Assembly (NCBI RefSeq): GCF_012927345.1
Contig: NZ_JABBGJ010000039.1
Coordinates: 1-64,000, forward strand
DNA from: Paraburkholderia polaris
GTDB lineage: Bacteria; Pseudomonadota; Gammaproteobacteria; Burkholderiales; Burkholderiaceae
Length of the DNA: 64,000 nucleotides
Direction of reading: 5' to 3'
Of this stretch, positions 1 to 8,652 are shown in pieces (within the stretch, counting starts at the first letter, position 1; each line of letters begins with the position of its first letter). The notes under the pieces were generated by a model that was given only the letters and a program-made list of their open reading frames with translations, was not told where the DNA came from and did not search any database. Position numbers and translations under genes: made by a program.

Positions 1-156
1 GCCACCCCCGAAAGGGGGTAGCACGTGACGGTTGAGATCAGTGTTGTGCCAGAAACAACACAACCCCAACAGCTTTACCCCTCTGGTGAGCATCACCAGA
101 AACTACTTCTTCCAGATTGGTTGTGCCGCCCACAAAGGCGACACGACAACAAGTCA
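1..156 (+). other. 23S-5S rRNA internal spacer (partial)
   Basis: This stretch lies directly upstream of the 5S gene and shows no convincing protein gene. It holds two compact hairpins: a 6-bp stem closed by a GAAA tetraloop (4-9 with 14-19), and GTGTTGT (41-47) with ACAACAC (55-61). Such helices are typical of precursor rRNA processing stems. I did not recognise 23S sequence at position 1, so the 23S 3' end is probably just outside the window. Confidence 0.6.
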
Positions 157-271
157 TGCCTGATGACCATAGCGAGTCGGTCCCACCCCTTCCCATCCCG
201 AACAGGACCGTGAAACGACTCCACGCCGATGATAGTGCGGATTCCCGTGTGAAAGTAGGTAATCGTCAGGC
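157..271 (+). rRNA. rrf: 5S ribosomal RNA
   Basis: The segment begins TGCCTGATGACCATAGCGAG and ends GTAGGTAATCGTCAGGC, so its two ends pair (GCCTGA with TCAGGC) as in helix I of 5S rRNA. The internal CCCATCCCGAACAGG block is the conserved loop B/helix III region. The length of about 115 nt fits a betaproteobacterial 5S gene. It is the last gene of an rRNA operon and is followed at once by a strong terminator. Exact ends are uncertain by a base or two. Confidence 0.95.
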
Positions 272-286
272 TCCCCAGCAGCAAGC

Positions 287-316
287 AAAAACCCCACCCC
301 ACAAGGTGGGGTTTTT
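287..316 (+). terminator. Rho-independent terminator of the rRNA operon
   Basis: The stem AAAAACCCCACC (287-298) pairs perfectly with GGTGGGGTTTTT (305-316) around a 6-nt loop and ends in a T run. It starts 16 bases after the 5S 3' end. The A/T flanks make it able to work in both directions. Confidence 0.9.
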
Positions 317-570
317 GCGTTTGCGGCCGTAAAAAACCGCACGCAGAGCGAGCCTCGCGTCCAGCCGTGCCATCACGACTGCGATAGCACGCTCACACCG
401 GGACTTCGTCCGGGTGTCTGTCCGTCATAACGGCCGGAGCTGAAAGCATCGCGCGACCTTGCCCGATGCGATCCAATTCCTCCGGCATCACTCCTTCCCG
501 ATCCGGAGCGCGTTCGCGTAACCCGTCAACTCCAGATAAGCACGTCCGACGTCAGTCCACCCAAACCACC

Positions 571-1767
571 TTATTTCTGCTCTGCCAGGAATCGTTGTGC
601 CAGCTGAACCCAGTACGTTGAGCCGATCGGCAGTAGCTCGTCGTTGAAGTCATAGCTCGCGTTATGCAGCATGCAAGGCCCTGCACCATGTCCTGAGTCT
701 CGGTGACCACCGTCGCCATTACCGAGAAACGCGTAACAGCCCGGCTTCGCCAGCAGCATGAACGAAAAATCCTCGGCGCCCATCGTCGGCTCGACCGAGT
801 CGTCGACATTTTCTGCTCCGACAATTTCCTTCATGACTGCCACAGCGAAGCGGGTCTCTTCGCTACTGTTGATGGTCGGCGGATAGTTGCGATGGAAGTG
901 GATATCGACCGAGCAATCGTAAGCCTCAGCTGTGCTCTCGGCGATCTTGCGCATGCGTGCTTCAATCAGATCGAGCGTTTCGGTGGTAAAAGTCCGCACG
1001 GTGCCTGCGATCCATGCATCGTCCGGAACAACATTGACGGCGTCGCCAGCGTGGATCTGGGTGATCGACAGTACCGCGGTATCGAGCGGCTTCTTGTTTC
1101 GCGTGATGATGCTCTGCAGCCCATTCGCGATCTGCACCACCGTGAAGACGGGGTCGCGGCCATTATGCGGGAGCGCCGCATGCGCACCCACTCCTTTTAT
1201 TTCAATACGAAATTCGTTGCTGGACGCCATGATCGGGCCTTCGGTCACGCCGAAGTGGCCTGCCGGCATGCCTGGCCAGTTGTGAACTCCGAAAACCGCA
1301 TCGACCGGAAACTTCGTAAACAGGCCATCGTCGATCATGGCCTGTGCGCCGGCACCCCCTTCTTCTGCCGGTTGAAAGATGAACACGATCGTGCCGTCAA
1401 ATTCGCCGTGCTTGACCAGATGCCGCGCCGCGCCGAGCAGCATCGCGGTATGTCCGTCATGGCCGCACGCGTGCATTTTGCCGTCGTTCTGCGAGCGATG
1501 GTCGAAACTGTTGAGTTCCTGAATCGGCAGCGCATCCATGTCGGCGCGCAGTCCGATCGAGCGCGATCCGTTGCCGCGTTTCAGCACGCCGACTACGCCC
1601 GTTTTGCCCAATCCGCGATGAGTTTCGATGCCCCAGGACTCAAGTGTCCTGGCAACCAGATCCGCAGTTGCTGTTTCTTCGTAACGCAACTCGGGGTGCG
1701 CATGAATCGTTCGTCGGAGGGTTTGAATTTCGCCGCGGGCGGCCTGGATTTCTGGGATCAGTTTCAT
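571..1767 (-). CDS. M20-family amidohydrolase (hippurate hydrolase-like)
   Basis: This 398-residue protein is a zinc-dependent M20 peptidase/amidohydrolase. The family cleaves N-acyl amino acids such as hippurate, or carboxypeptidase-type amide bonds, in the cytoplasm. Visible metal and catalytic residues are the D-M-D motif (D76/D78), the HACGHDGH motif (H99-H106) and the paired glutamates in QPAEEGG (E135/E136). A dimerisation (lid) domain occupies the middle, from about residue 190 to 300. Length is normal for the family. The gene is convergent with the rRNA operon and divergent from the molybdopterin oxidoreductase gene. The true substrate cannot be told from sequence; hippurate, N-acetyl-amino acids and indole-acetyl amino acids are all possible. 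Confidence 0.9.
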   Translation of the reverse strand: MKLIPEIQAARGEIQTLRRTIHAHPELRYEETATADLVARTLESWGIETHRGLGKTGVVGVLKRGNGSRSIGLRADMDALPIQELNSFDHRSQNDGKMHACGHDGHTAMLLGAARHLVKHGEFDGTIVFIFQPAEEGGAGAQAMIDDGLFTKFPVDAVFGVHNWPGMPAGHFGVTEGPIMASSNEFRIEIKGVGAHAALPHNGRDPVFTVVQIANGLQSIITRNKKPLDTAVLSITQIHAGDAVNVVPDDAWIAGTVRTFTTETLDLIEARMRKIAESTAEAYDCSVDIHFHRNYPPTINSSEETRFAVAVMKEIVGAENVDDSVEPTMGAEDFSFMLLAKPGCYAFLGNGDGGHRDSGHGAGPCMLHNASYDFNDELLPIGSTYWVQLAQRFLAEQK

Positions 1768-1930
1768 GATGGTGCACTTGTGCTTTGCTTTGCGTGGAAT
1801 CGCTCGGGGCCATATCGCCCGGGCACGTTGATAGTCGATTCTACGCCGAAGCCATTTTTGGCGGCACTATGCGGATCAACGGCCAACGGACGTAATAAAA
1901 TCCGGAGTCACCCCACCGCTTACCGTTCTC

Positions 1931-4024
1931 ATGGACGGACCGCCGATCAATGCCCCGACTGAATTCGCCCGCGCGGTATGCCCGCACGATTGTCCCGATA
2001 CCTGTGCGATGCGCGTAACCGTCGAAGGCGGACGGGCGGTCAAGGTCGTCGGCGATCCCGATCACCCTCCGACTCAAGGCGCGCTATGTACCAAGGTCAG
2101 CCGCTATGCCGAGCGGGTACACCATCCGCATCGGTTGACGACACCGATGAAGCGCATCGGCCGCAAAGGCGAAGGCCGTTTTGAACCGATCAGCTGGGAT
2201 GAGGCGTTCGAGCTAGCCGCAGCACGCCTGTCGGAGATCGCAAACCGAGCGCCAGAAGCCATCATGCCGTACAGCTATGCCGGCACGATGGGCCTGGTTC
2301 AGGGTGACAGTATTGCGCAGCGGTTCTTTCACAAACTCGGGGCATCACAGCTGGACCGCACGATTTGCGCAGCCGCTGGTGCGGCCGGGCTGAAATATAC
2401 CTACGGCGCCAGCCTCGGCATGCTCACCGAGTTTTTCGCTGAGAGCGAGGTCATCCTGATTTGGGGCTCAAATCCAATCGCGTCGAATCTGCACTTCTGG
2501 ACGCGCGCCCAGGAAGCCAAGCGGCGGGGTGCACGGCTGATCGCAATCGACCCGTACCGCTCGCTGACGGCGGAAAAATGCCACCAGCACATTGCATTGA
2601 AACCCGGAACCGACGGCGCTTTAGCGCTCGGCATGATCAACGTGTTGATCAACGAAGATCTGCTCGATCACGCCTACATCGCGGCCCATACGCTGGGCTT
2701 CGATGAACTCAAGGCGCGCGCGCTCAGTTATCCGCCCTCACGTGCTGGTCAAATTTGCGGTGTGGACGAGCAGGTGATCGTCGATCTTGCACGCCTTTAC
2801 GGCAGCACGAAAAAGGCCGCGATTCGGATGAACTACGGCATGCAGCGGGTGCGTGGCGGCGGTAATGCCGTACGCGCAATCGCCTGTCTGCCTTCGCTGA
2901 CAGGCGCGTGGCGCGAGCGGGCGGGCGGTGCGCTGTTGTCCTCGGGCGGGTGGGCGCCGGTGGACTCGCACGCGTTGCAGCGCCCGGACCTGATGCCGGG
3001 CTGGCCCGCCAAGGCATCGCGCGTCATCAATATGAACGCAATCGGCGACGCGTTGCTGCACTTGGGCGACGCCACGTTCGGTCCGAAAGTCGAGGCGATC
3101 ATCGTCTATAACTCGAATCCGGTCGCGGTCGCACCGGACTCCGAACGGGTTGCGGCAGGTTTTGCACGCGAAGACCTGTTCACGATCGTGCTCGAGCACT
3201 TTCAGACCGACACCGCGGACTACGCCGATCTGCTCTTGCCTGCCACGACGCAACTCGAGCACCTCGACGTGCACAAGTCGTACGGGCACACCCACGTGAT
3301 GGTCAACTTGCCGGCGATCGCGCCGGTCGGCGATGCACGCCCGAACACGGAGATCTTTCGCGGCTTGGCGCGCCACATGGGCCTGCAGGAGCCGGCGCTT
3401 TACGATAGCGACGACGCCATCGCGCAGTCGGCATTCCGCTGGAATGACAAAACGCTCGAAGGCGTCAGCTGGGATTCGCTCAAGAAAACCGGCTGGGCCG
3501 CGCTGAACCTGCCTGACGCGCCATTCGCCGAGGGCGGTTTTCGCACGCCGTCCGGTAAATGCGAGTTCTTCAGCGAGCGCCTTGCGCAGCAAGGGCTCGA
3601 TCCGTTGCCGGACTATCTGCCGCCTTACGAATCCGCAGACGGAGCGCCCGAGCTCGCCGCCCGTTACCCGCTTGCAATGATCTCGCCGCCTGCCCGCAAT
3701 TTCCTGAACAGCACCTTCGTGAACATCGAAAGCCTGCGCTCGACGGAAGGCGAGCCGCACCTGGACATCCATCCGGCCGACGCGCAGCAGCGAAACATCG
3801 CCGAGGGTGACCAGGTGCGCATATTCAACGATCGCGGCGCAATGCAGGCGCGCGCTCGCGTCACCGACAAGGCACGTAAAGGGCTCGTGGTCGGCTTGTC
3901 GATCTGGTGGAAGAAGCTCGCGCCCGACGGCCGCAACGCCAATCAGGTCACCAGCCAGGCGCTCACCGATCTGGGCGGATCGGCCACCTTCTACGACTGC
4001 CTCGTCGAAGTCGAACGCGCCTGA
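1931..4024 (+). CDS. Molybdopterin-dependent oxidoreductase (DMSO reductase family)
   Basis: This 697-residue protein has the layout of the DMSO-reductase/formate-dehydrogenase family. An N-terminal 4Fe-4S site is visible as C17-x3-C21-x3-C25-x27-C53. Next comes the bis-molybdopterin-guanine-dinucleotide catalytic region, and a C-terminal beta-barrel dinucleotide-binding domain from about residue 580. No Tat signal precedes the cysteines, so I infer a cytoplasmic enzyme. No electron-transfer subunit is encoded beside it. The start ATG at 1931 puts the cysteine motif at the normal distance from the N-terminus. The gene stands alone between hipO-like and fadD. Substrate is unknown. Confidence 0.88.
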   Translation: MDGPPINAPTEFARAVCPHDCPDTCAMRVTVEGGRAVKVVGDPDHPPTQGALCTKVSRYAERVHHPHRLTTPMKRIGRKGEGRFEPISWDEAFELAAARLSEIANRAPEAIMPYSYAGTMGLVQGDSIAQRFFHKLGASQLDRTICAAAGAAGLKYTYGASLGMLTEFFAESEVILIWGSNPIASNLHFWTRAQEAKRRGARLIAIDPYRSLTAEKCHQHIALKPGTDGALALGMINVLINEDLLDHAYIAAHTLGFDELKARALSYPPSRAGQICGVDEQVIVDLARLYGSTKKAAIRMNYGMQRVRGGGNAVRAIACLPSLTGAWRERAGGALLSSGGWAPVDSHALQRPDLMPGWPAKASRVINMNAIGDALLHLGDATFGPKVEAIIVYNSNPVAVAPDSERVAAGFAREDLFTIVLEHFQTDTADYADLLLPATTQLEHLDVHKSYGHTHVMVNLPAIAPVGDARPNTEIFRGLARHMGLQEPALYDSDDAIAQSAFRWNDKTLEGVSWDSLKKTGWAALNLPDAPFAEGGFRTPSGKCEFFSERLAQQGLDPLPDYLPPYESADGAPELAARYPLAMISPPARNFLNSTFVNIESLRSTEGEPHLDIHPADAQQRNIAEGDQVRIFNDRGAMQARARVTDKARKGLVVGLSIWWKKLAPDGRNANQVTSQALTDLGGSATFYDCLVEVERA

Positions 4025-4171
4025 AAATACGCTCAAAAATCTCGCAGCAGCGGCCCCCAATGGGTTCGAGGCTGCAGTCTAACTCAGCCGCTTTTCGCGA
4101 ATAGCAAAGGGATGCCCATGCTACGATGCATTTTTAGCACGACCATTCGAAAATAAAGGAGGAGACGCTGC

Positions 4172-5845
4172 ATGGACAAAATCTGGCTGAAATCTTATCC
4201 ACCCGGCGTTCCCGCAGAGATTGATCCGACTCGCTATTCGTCCGTCGCCGAACTGCTCGAAGAAGCCTTCCGCGACCACCGCGCCAAACCGGCGTTCGTG
4301 TGCATGGGCAAGGAGATCAGCTACGGCGAACTGGACGCGCTCTCGCGCAAGCTGGCCGCATGGTTTCAGTCAAAGGGACTTGCCCGCGGCGCGCGCATCG
4401 CGATCATGATGCCGAACGTGCTGCAATATCCTGTCGCCATTGCGGCGATCTTGCGCGCGGGCTACGTGGTGGTGAACGTGAACCCGCTTTACACCCCGCG
4501 GGAGCTCGAGCATCAGCTCAAGGACAGCGGCGCGGAAGCGATCATCCTGCTCGAGAACTTCGCTGTCACGCTGCAGGCGATCGTGCGCAATACGTCGGTC
4601 AAGCACATTGTCGTCGTCGCAATGGGCGATCTGATGGGCGTGAAGGGCACACTGGTGAACTTCGTCGTGCGCCGCGTGAAGAAGATGGTGCCGGCATGGA
4701 GTCTGCCCGGCCACGTCAAATTCAACACCGCGATCGCCGAGGGCGGCCGCCAAAGTTTCAAGTCGGTCCAGCAAGGCCCGGAGGACGTCGCGTTTCTACA
4801 GTACACGGGCGGCACGACCGGCGTGGCCAAGGGCGCGACGCTCTTGCATCGGAACCTGATCGCCAACGTACTGCAGTCGGAAATCTGGCTCGATCCGGTT
4901 CGCGCTAACCGCACGGACATCGATCAGTTCATCACGGTTGTCGCGTTGCCGCTTTATCACGTCTTTGCGCTGACGGTCTGTGGACTGCTGACAATCCGTA
5001 CGGGCGGCCTCGGCGTGCTGATTCCAAATCCGCGCGACATCCCCGGCATGATCAAGGCGCTGGAAGGCTATTCGATCACGACGATTCCGGCCGTCAACAC
5101 GTTGTACAACGCAATGCTGAACAGCCCGGACTTCCACAAACTTGATTTTTCGAAGCTGATCGCCGCAAATGGCGGCGGTATGGCGGTGCAGGAAGCCGTC
5201 GCCAAGCGCTGGTTCGAGCATACCCATACGCCGATCATCGAGGGCTACGGTCTGTCGGAGACGTCGCCGTGCGTCACCTGCAATCCGGTCACCGTCACGG
5301 AATATAGCGGCACGATCGGTTTGCCGCTGCCATCGACGGAAATCTCGATTCGCGATGATGAAGGCAACGAGGTGCCGCTCGGCCAGCCGGGAGAAATCTG
5401 CATTCGCGGCCCGCAGGTGATGGCTGGCTACTGGAACCGTCCGGACGAAACGGCCAAGGTCATGACGCCGGATGGCTTCTTCAAATCGGGCGATGTCGGC
5501 TTGATGAACGAAAATGGCTTCGTCAAGATCGTCGACCGGAAGAAGGACATGATTCTGGTCTCCGGCTTCAACGTCTATCCGAACGAGATCGAAGACGTGG
5601 TCGCCAAGATGCCGGGGGTGTTCGAAGTTGCCGCGGTCGGCGTGCCGGATCAGCATTCAGGCGAAGCGGTAAAGCTGTTCATCGTGAAAAAGGACCAGGC
5701 ACTTACTGATGCAGACATCTTCACGTACTGCAAAACGCAGTTGACCGGCTACAAGCGGCCGAAGATCGTCGAATTCCGGACTGAGCTGCCCAAGAGCAAT
5801 GTCGGCAAGATTCTGCGTCGCGAATTGCGCGACGGCCGGGCGTAA
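4172..5845 (+). CDS. fadD: Long-chain fatty acid-CoA ligase FadD
   Basis: This 557-residue enzyme activates fatty acids to acyl-CoA through an acyl-adenylate, feeding beta-oxidation. The adenylate-forming P-loop motif YTGGTTGVAKG is at residues 211-221. The later motifs GYGLSET and a C-terminal hinge with DRKKDMI are present, ending with the catalytic lysine region K-x-LRRELRD. The length matches E. coli FadD. A strong Shine-Dalgarno AAGGAGGAG (4156-4164) fixes the start. A terminator follows at 5921, so the gene is probably a single transcription unit. Confidence 0.93.
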   Translation: MDKIWLKSYPPGVPAEIDPTRYSSVAELLEEAFRDHRAKPAFVCMGKEISYGELDALSRKLAAWFQSKGLARGARIAIMMPNVLQYPVAIAAILRAGYVVVNVNPLYTPRELEHQLKDSGAEAIILLENFAVTLQAIVRNTSVKHIVVVAMGDLMGVKGTLVNFVVRRVKKMVPAWSLPGHVKFNTAIAEGGRQSFKSVQQGPEDVAFLQYTGGTTGVAKGATLLHRNLIANVLQSEIWLDPVRANRTDIDQFITVVALPLYHVFALTVCGLLTIRTGGLGVLIPNPRDIPGMIKALEGYSITTIPAVNTLYNAMLNSPDFHKLDFSKLIAANGGGMAVQEAVAKRWFEHTHTPIIEGYGLSETSPCVTCNPVTVTEYSGTIGLPLPSTEISIRDDEGNEVPLGQPGEICIRGPQVMAGYWNRPDETAKVMTPDGFFKSGDVGLMNENGFVKIVDRKKDMILVSGFNVYPNEIEDVVAKMPGVFEVAAVGVPDQHSGEAVKLFIVKKDQALTDADIFTYCKTQLTGYKRPKIVEFRTELPKSNVGKILRRELRDGRA

Positions 5846-5920
5846 GCGCGTCATGCGCGTCGAGCCTGCCGGCCTGAACAGAGCTGAGACGAAGTAACGC
5901 GCATTTGCGGCGAAGAAAAA

Positions 5921-5954
5921 GAAGGCCCGGCAGACGAACGTCTGCCGGGCCTTC
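5921..5954 (+). terminator. Terminator after fadD
   Basis: A perfect 16-bp inverted repeat (GAAGGCCCGGCAGACG at 5921-5936 with its complement at 5939-5954) lies 75 bases after the fadD stop. The T-rich CTTCTCTCT follows on the + strand and an A-rich tract precedes it, so it could act on both strands. Confidence 0.8.
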
Positions 5955-6013
5955 TCTCTGAGCCGTCGTCTCCACGCAAACCAGCCGACAATGCGCGGCG
6001 CGCGGCTATAAAA

Positions 6014-6035
6014 AAAGGCGCCCGAAGGCGCCTTT
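6014..6035 (-). terminator. Terminator after the porin gene
   Basis: AAAGGCGCC (6014-6022) pairs with GGCGCCTTT (6027-6035) around a CGAA loop. On the - strand the stem is followed by a run of seven T residues. It sits 26 bases beyond the porin stop codon. Confidence 0.85.
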
Positions 6036-6061
6036 GAGGCAAACTGCTTTATTACGACTTA

Positions 6062-7252
6062 TTAGAACTTGTGGCGGATACCGATGCGAGCCGTGAACTG
6101 GTTCTGGTTCGACGAACCCGTCAGGCCGTTGATGCCTGCCGTTGCGTCAACCACGCCAGTGCCAGCTTGATTCAGCACTTCGCCCAGAGCGTGTTGGTAC
6201 ACACCCGTCACGTACACGTCGGTACGCTTGGACAGGAAGTAGTCCACGCCAACCGCGCCTTGGTGATACTGGGCGGTCGATGCGCCGTCGATGCTCGCGC
6301 CGCGGGTGTAGTCATATGCAGCGCCGACCAGCAATGCCGGGGTCAACTGATACTTGAAGTTGAGTTCCGCATTGTTGAACGTAGCCGATTGACCACGGAC
6401 CGCCGGTTGTGCGAACGCCACGCCGAGGTTCGAGAACTTGATGTTCGAGTACGTCAGGCCAATCGTTGCGGCGCCGAACGTGTATGCACCACCCGCACCG
6501 ATCACTTGGTACGTGTTAGCCGAAGCGTAGCTGGCATAGACCGGCGACTGCACGGCGAAGTTCGAGAGGGCACCCGCGTTCGTCGAAGCCGTGCCACCGT
6601 CGTTGAACAGGCCGCCCGATGCTGCCGGGGTGCGCGCGTTCAAGTAGCCGACGCCCAAGACCAACGGACCGTTGTTGTAGCCAGCGCCCAACGACCAGAT
6701 CTGGTTGCCGGTGAAGTTGCCTGCCTGGCCACCGAAGCTGTACGTGCCGCCGAACGTCAGGCCGTTGTAGTTCTGGCTCGTGTACTTAACCGTGTTGTTG
6801 GTGCGGTACGCGTTGTTGAAGTTGTCGATGTCGCCCGGGTGAGCAGCGATGTAGCCGCCCCATTGGTCGCCCGCTTCCAGCGGACCGACGTAGTCAACGA
6901 CGGAGTCGTACTGACGACCCAGCGTGACCGTGCCGAACTGGCTCGACAGGCCGACGTAAGCTTGACGACCGAACATCAGGCCGCCTTGACCCAGCTTGCC
7001 GCTGTTCACGTCAAAGCCGTTTTCCAACACGAAGATTGCCTTCAGACCGCCGCCCAGATCTTCCGTGCCGCGCAGGCCGAAACGCGAACCTTGCAGAACG
7101 CCGCTGGACAGGTTGTACAGGTGCTTGCCACCCGAGTTGGTGTTGATGTTGAAGCCTTCGTCAATGATACCGTACAGGGTCACGCTGCTCTGAGCATGAG
7201 CGACGCCTGCGAATGCGCCCAGTGCTGCGAGAGCGAGAAGCGACTTTTTCAT
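6062..7252 (-). CDS. Gram-negative trimeric porin (Burkholderia OmpC/OpcP type)
   Basis: This 396-residue outer-membrane protein starts with a clear Sec signal peptide, MKKSLLALAALGAFAGVAHA, cleaved before QSSVTLYG. The mature part shows alternating beta-strands, a GSRFGLRGTEDLGGG loop early on, and ends in a terminal phenylalanine (IGIRHKF), the signature recognised by the BAM machinery. This matches general-diffusion porins of betaproteobacteria. The reading frame is open further upstream, but the signal peptide and a GGAG Shine-Dalgarno just before 7252 show that M at 7252 is the real start. Solute selectivity cannot be inferred. Confidence 0.95.
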   Translation of the reverse strand: MKKSLLALAALGAFAGVAHAQSSVTLYGIIDEGFNINTNSGGKHLYNLSSGVLQGSRFGLRGTEDLGGGLKAIFVLENGFDVNSGKLGQGGLMFGRQAYVGLSSQFGTVTLGRQYDSVVDYVGPLEAGDQWGGYIAAHPGDIDNFNNAYRTNNTVKYTSQNYNGLTFGGTYSFGGQAGNFTGNQIWSLGAGYNNGPLVLGVGYLNARTPAASGGLFNDGGTASTNAGALSNFAVQSPVYASYASANTYQVIGAGGAYTFGAATIGLTYSNIKFSNLGVAFAQPAVRGQSATFNNAELNFKYQLTPALLVGAAYDYTRGASIDGASTAQYHQGAVGVDYFLSKRTDVYVTGVYQHALGEVLNQAGTGVVDATAGINGLTGSSNQNQFTARIGIRHKF

Positions 7253-7554
7253 CGAATGATCTCCAAGGATTACGAATCTTTTGTACAAGGCGAATATTTG
7301 TCTAGCGTTGAGGCCTTGCTTGTCCAACTTCGCGAGAAGTTGCACGTAATGTAACAAAAGGCATACATGCCACAAAGAAAAAGGAGATGGCCAGCACGGT
7401 TCCTGTTTCGTTTACGCAACATGGTCTAAAATTGGACGTTGGCCGTCGGAATCGTTTGAATTCAAGGTCTTCGCGAAATCGGTTTTGCCGCGCAAAGCCT
7501 TGTCGCGTGTACCCATCAGCGCGGCGGGCCGGTTGTCGAATCAGGGAGTGCTGA
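7253..7554. other. Divergent intergenic region, porin/coq7
   Basis: This 302-base gap separates the divergent porin and coq7 genes and has no convincing gene. In the porin leader, CAACTTC (7325-7331) and GAAGTTG (7336-7342) form a 7-bp hairpin with a GCGA loop, about 70 bases upstream of the porin start. Toward coq7 there is a possible -10 element TAAAAT at 7427-7432 without a clear -35. Confidence 0.5.
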
Positions 7555-8187
7555 ATGTTTCTGGACGAGTTGATTAGCGAGTTTGATAGGGGTTTACGCT
7601 CGATGACCGGCGTGTCACGGATGAGTCGTCCGTTGCCGGTTCCGCAAGAATCGGCGGCGGAGCCTGCGGAACTCTCCCCGGCGGAACGCGCGCACGCGGC
7701 CGGTTTGATGCGCGTGAACCATGTCGGTGAGGTGTGCGCTCAGGCGCTTTACCAGGCTCAGAAACTCGCTACCAGGTCGCCGTCTTTGCGGGCCGTGTTT
7801 AATCACGCTGCCATAGAAGAAGAGGATCATCTGGCGTGGACCGCCAAACGCCTCGCGGCGCTCGATTCGCGTCCAAGCCTGTTGAACCCGCTCTGGTACA
7901 CAGGTGCGTTGGCAATCGGCCTCGCGGCAGGCCGCCTGGGTGATCGGGTGAGTCTCGGCTTCATGGCCGAAACCGAACGCCAGGTTGAACAGCATCTGGA
8001 TAGCCATCTGGATCAGTTGCCCGCGGCTGACCGTGAGTCGCGCGCAATCGTCGAACAGATGCGCGTCGACGAGGCGGAGCATGGTAAGTCCGCTATGGAC
8101 GCAGGCGGCGTCGAGTTGCCGTTCCCGGCGCGCGCGTTGATGCGCGCTGTATCGAAAGTCATGACTCGCACCGCTTACTACATATAA
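7555..8187 (+). CDS. coq7: 2-polyprenyl-3-methyl-6-methoxy-1,4-benzoquinol hydroxylase (Coq7)
   Basis: This 210-residue di-iron monooxygenase performs the penultimate hydroxylation of ubiquinone biosynthesis at the inner membrane. Expected di-iron ligands are visible: E59 in NHVGEV, the E89-x-x-H92 pair in EEEDH, E141, and the E173-x-x-H176 pair in DEAEH. A hydrophobic stretch around residues 114-126 fits membrane association. Family length is normal. It is a Coq7-type rather than flavin-dependent UbiF-type enzyme. It lies upstream of the dcw cluster with its own gap of 465 bases before mraZ. Confidence 0.93.
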   Translation: MFLDELISEFDRGLRSMTGVSRMSRPLPVPQESAAEPAELSPAERAHAAGLMRVNHVGEVCAQALYQAQKLATRSPSLRAVFNHAAIEEEDHLAWTAKRLAALDSRPSLLNPLWYTGALAIGLAAGRLGDRVSLGFMAETERQVEQHLDSHLDQLPAADRESRAIVEQMRVDEAEHGKSAMDAGGVELPFPARALMRAVSKVMTRTAYYI

Positions 8188-8460
8188 GTTCGAGACCTCT
8201 GCTCACGCACCGCCTGAAAGTGGGGCGGCGCTTCGCGCGCCGTCCGCCCGAAATACCTGGAACGCCAGCAAACACCTCCCGATCCCGCTTCACGATCTCT
8301 TACATTCCGCGCCTTTCCCTCGTACTTTTCACGTATCACCTTCACAAGGTTCACTAGCTCATTCATTTATAACGGTTTTCCGTTTTATGTCTGACGTGAA
8401 GGAGTCGCGCTAAGTCCTTGTTCTAACAAACAAAATTCGCTCGAAAAGCGTGTATCTCCC
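8188..8460. other. Intergenic region after coq7
   Basis: No gene is supported here. A short hairpin, AACGG (8371-8375) with CCGTT (8380-8384), is followed by TTAT and may be a weak terminator for coq7. The region is more A/T rich toward 8460, leading into the mraZ promoter. Confidence 0.4.
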
Positions 8461-8489
8461 TTGACCCCTGTTTAGCGTTACTCTAAAGT
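8461..8489 (+). promoter_or_regulatory. Candidate mraZ (dcw) promoter
   Basis: A -35-like TTGACC (8461-8466) is followed after 17 bases by TAAAGT (8484-8489), a fair -10 element. The MraZ-type repeats begin at 8488, overlapping the -10 and the expected start site, which fits repression of this promoter by MraZ. Confidence 0.6.
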
Positions 8490-8523
8490 GGGAGACAGTG
8501 TGAGAAAGTGTATTTTTGTGTGA
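8488..8523 (+). promoter_or_regulatory. MraZ operator: four 10-bp-phased GTG repeats
   Basis: GTGGGA (8488), GTGTGA (8498), GTGTAT (8508) and GTGTGA (8518) are each separated by 4-base spacers, giving an exact 10-bp period. MraZ is known to bind short direct repeats of the TGGGN or GTG type with this spacing in front of its own gene. The position just downstream of the -10 element supports autorepression. Confidence 0.75.
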
Positions 8524-8601
8524 TCTCACCGGCAGTTTCGGGTAGATTTTCACGAATCGGGCAGCCGGCGCAAAAACGCCGCGAGCAACTACGTTGCATG
8601 G

Positions 8602-8636
8602 GACCAGAGTAAAGCGCTAAAGCGCTAACTCTGGTC
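8602..8636 (+). promoter_or_regulatory. Leader stem-loop upstream of mraZ
   Basis: GACCAGAGT (8602-8610) pairs perfectly with ACTCTGGTC (8628-8636). The loop contains AGCGCT twice, itself a palindrome. The stem ends four bases before the Shine-Dalgarno GGGGAG (8641-8646), so it could affect mraZ translation or mRNA stability. Confidence 0.55.
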
Positions 8637-8652
8637 GACAGGGGAGAGCGAA

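Noticed and set aside
703..1962. A 419-codon + strand frame opposite the M20 hydrolase
   Set aside because: No recognisable domain; the - strand gene has clear catalytic motifs. It also runs into the start of the next gene.
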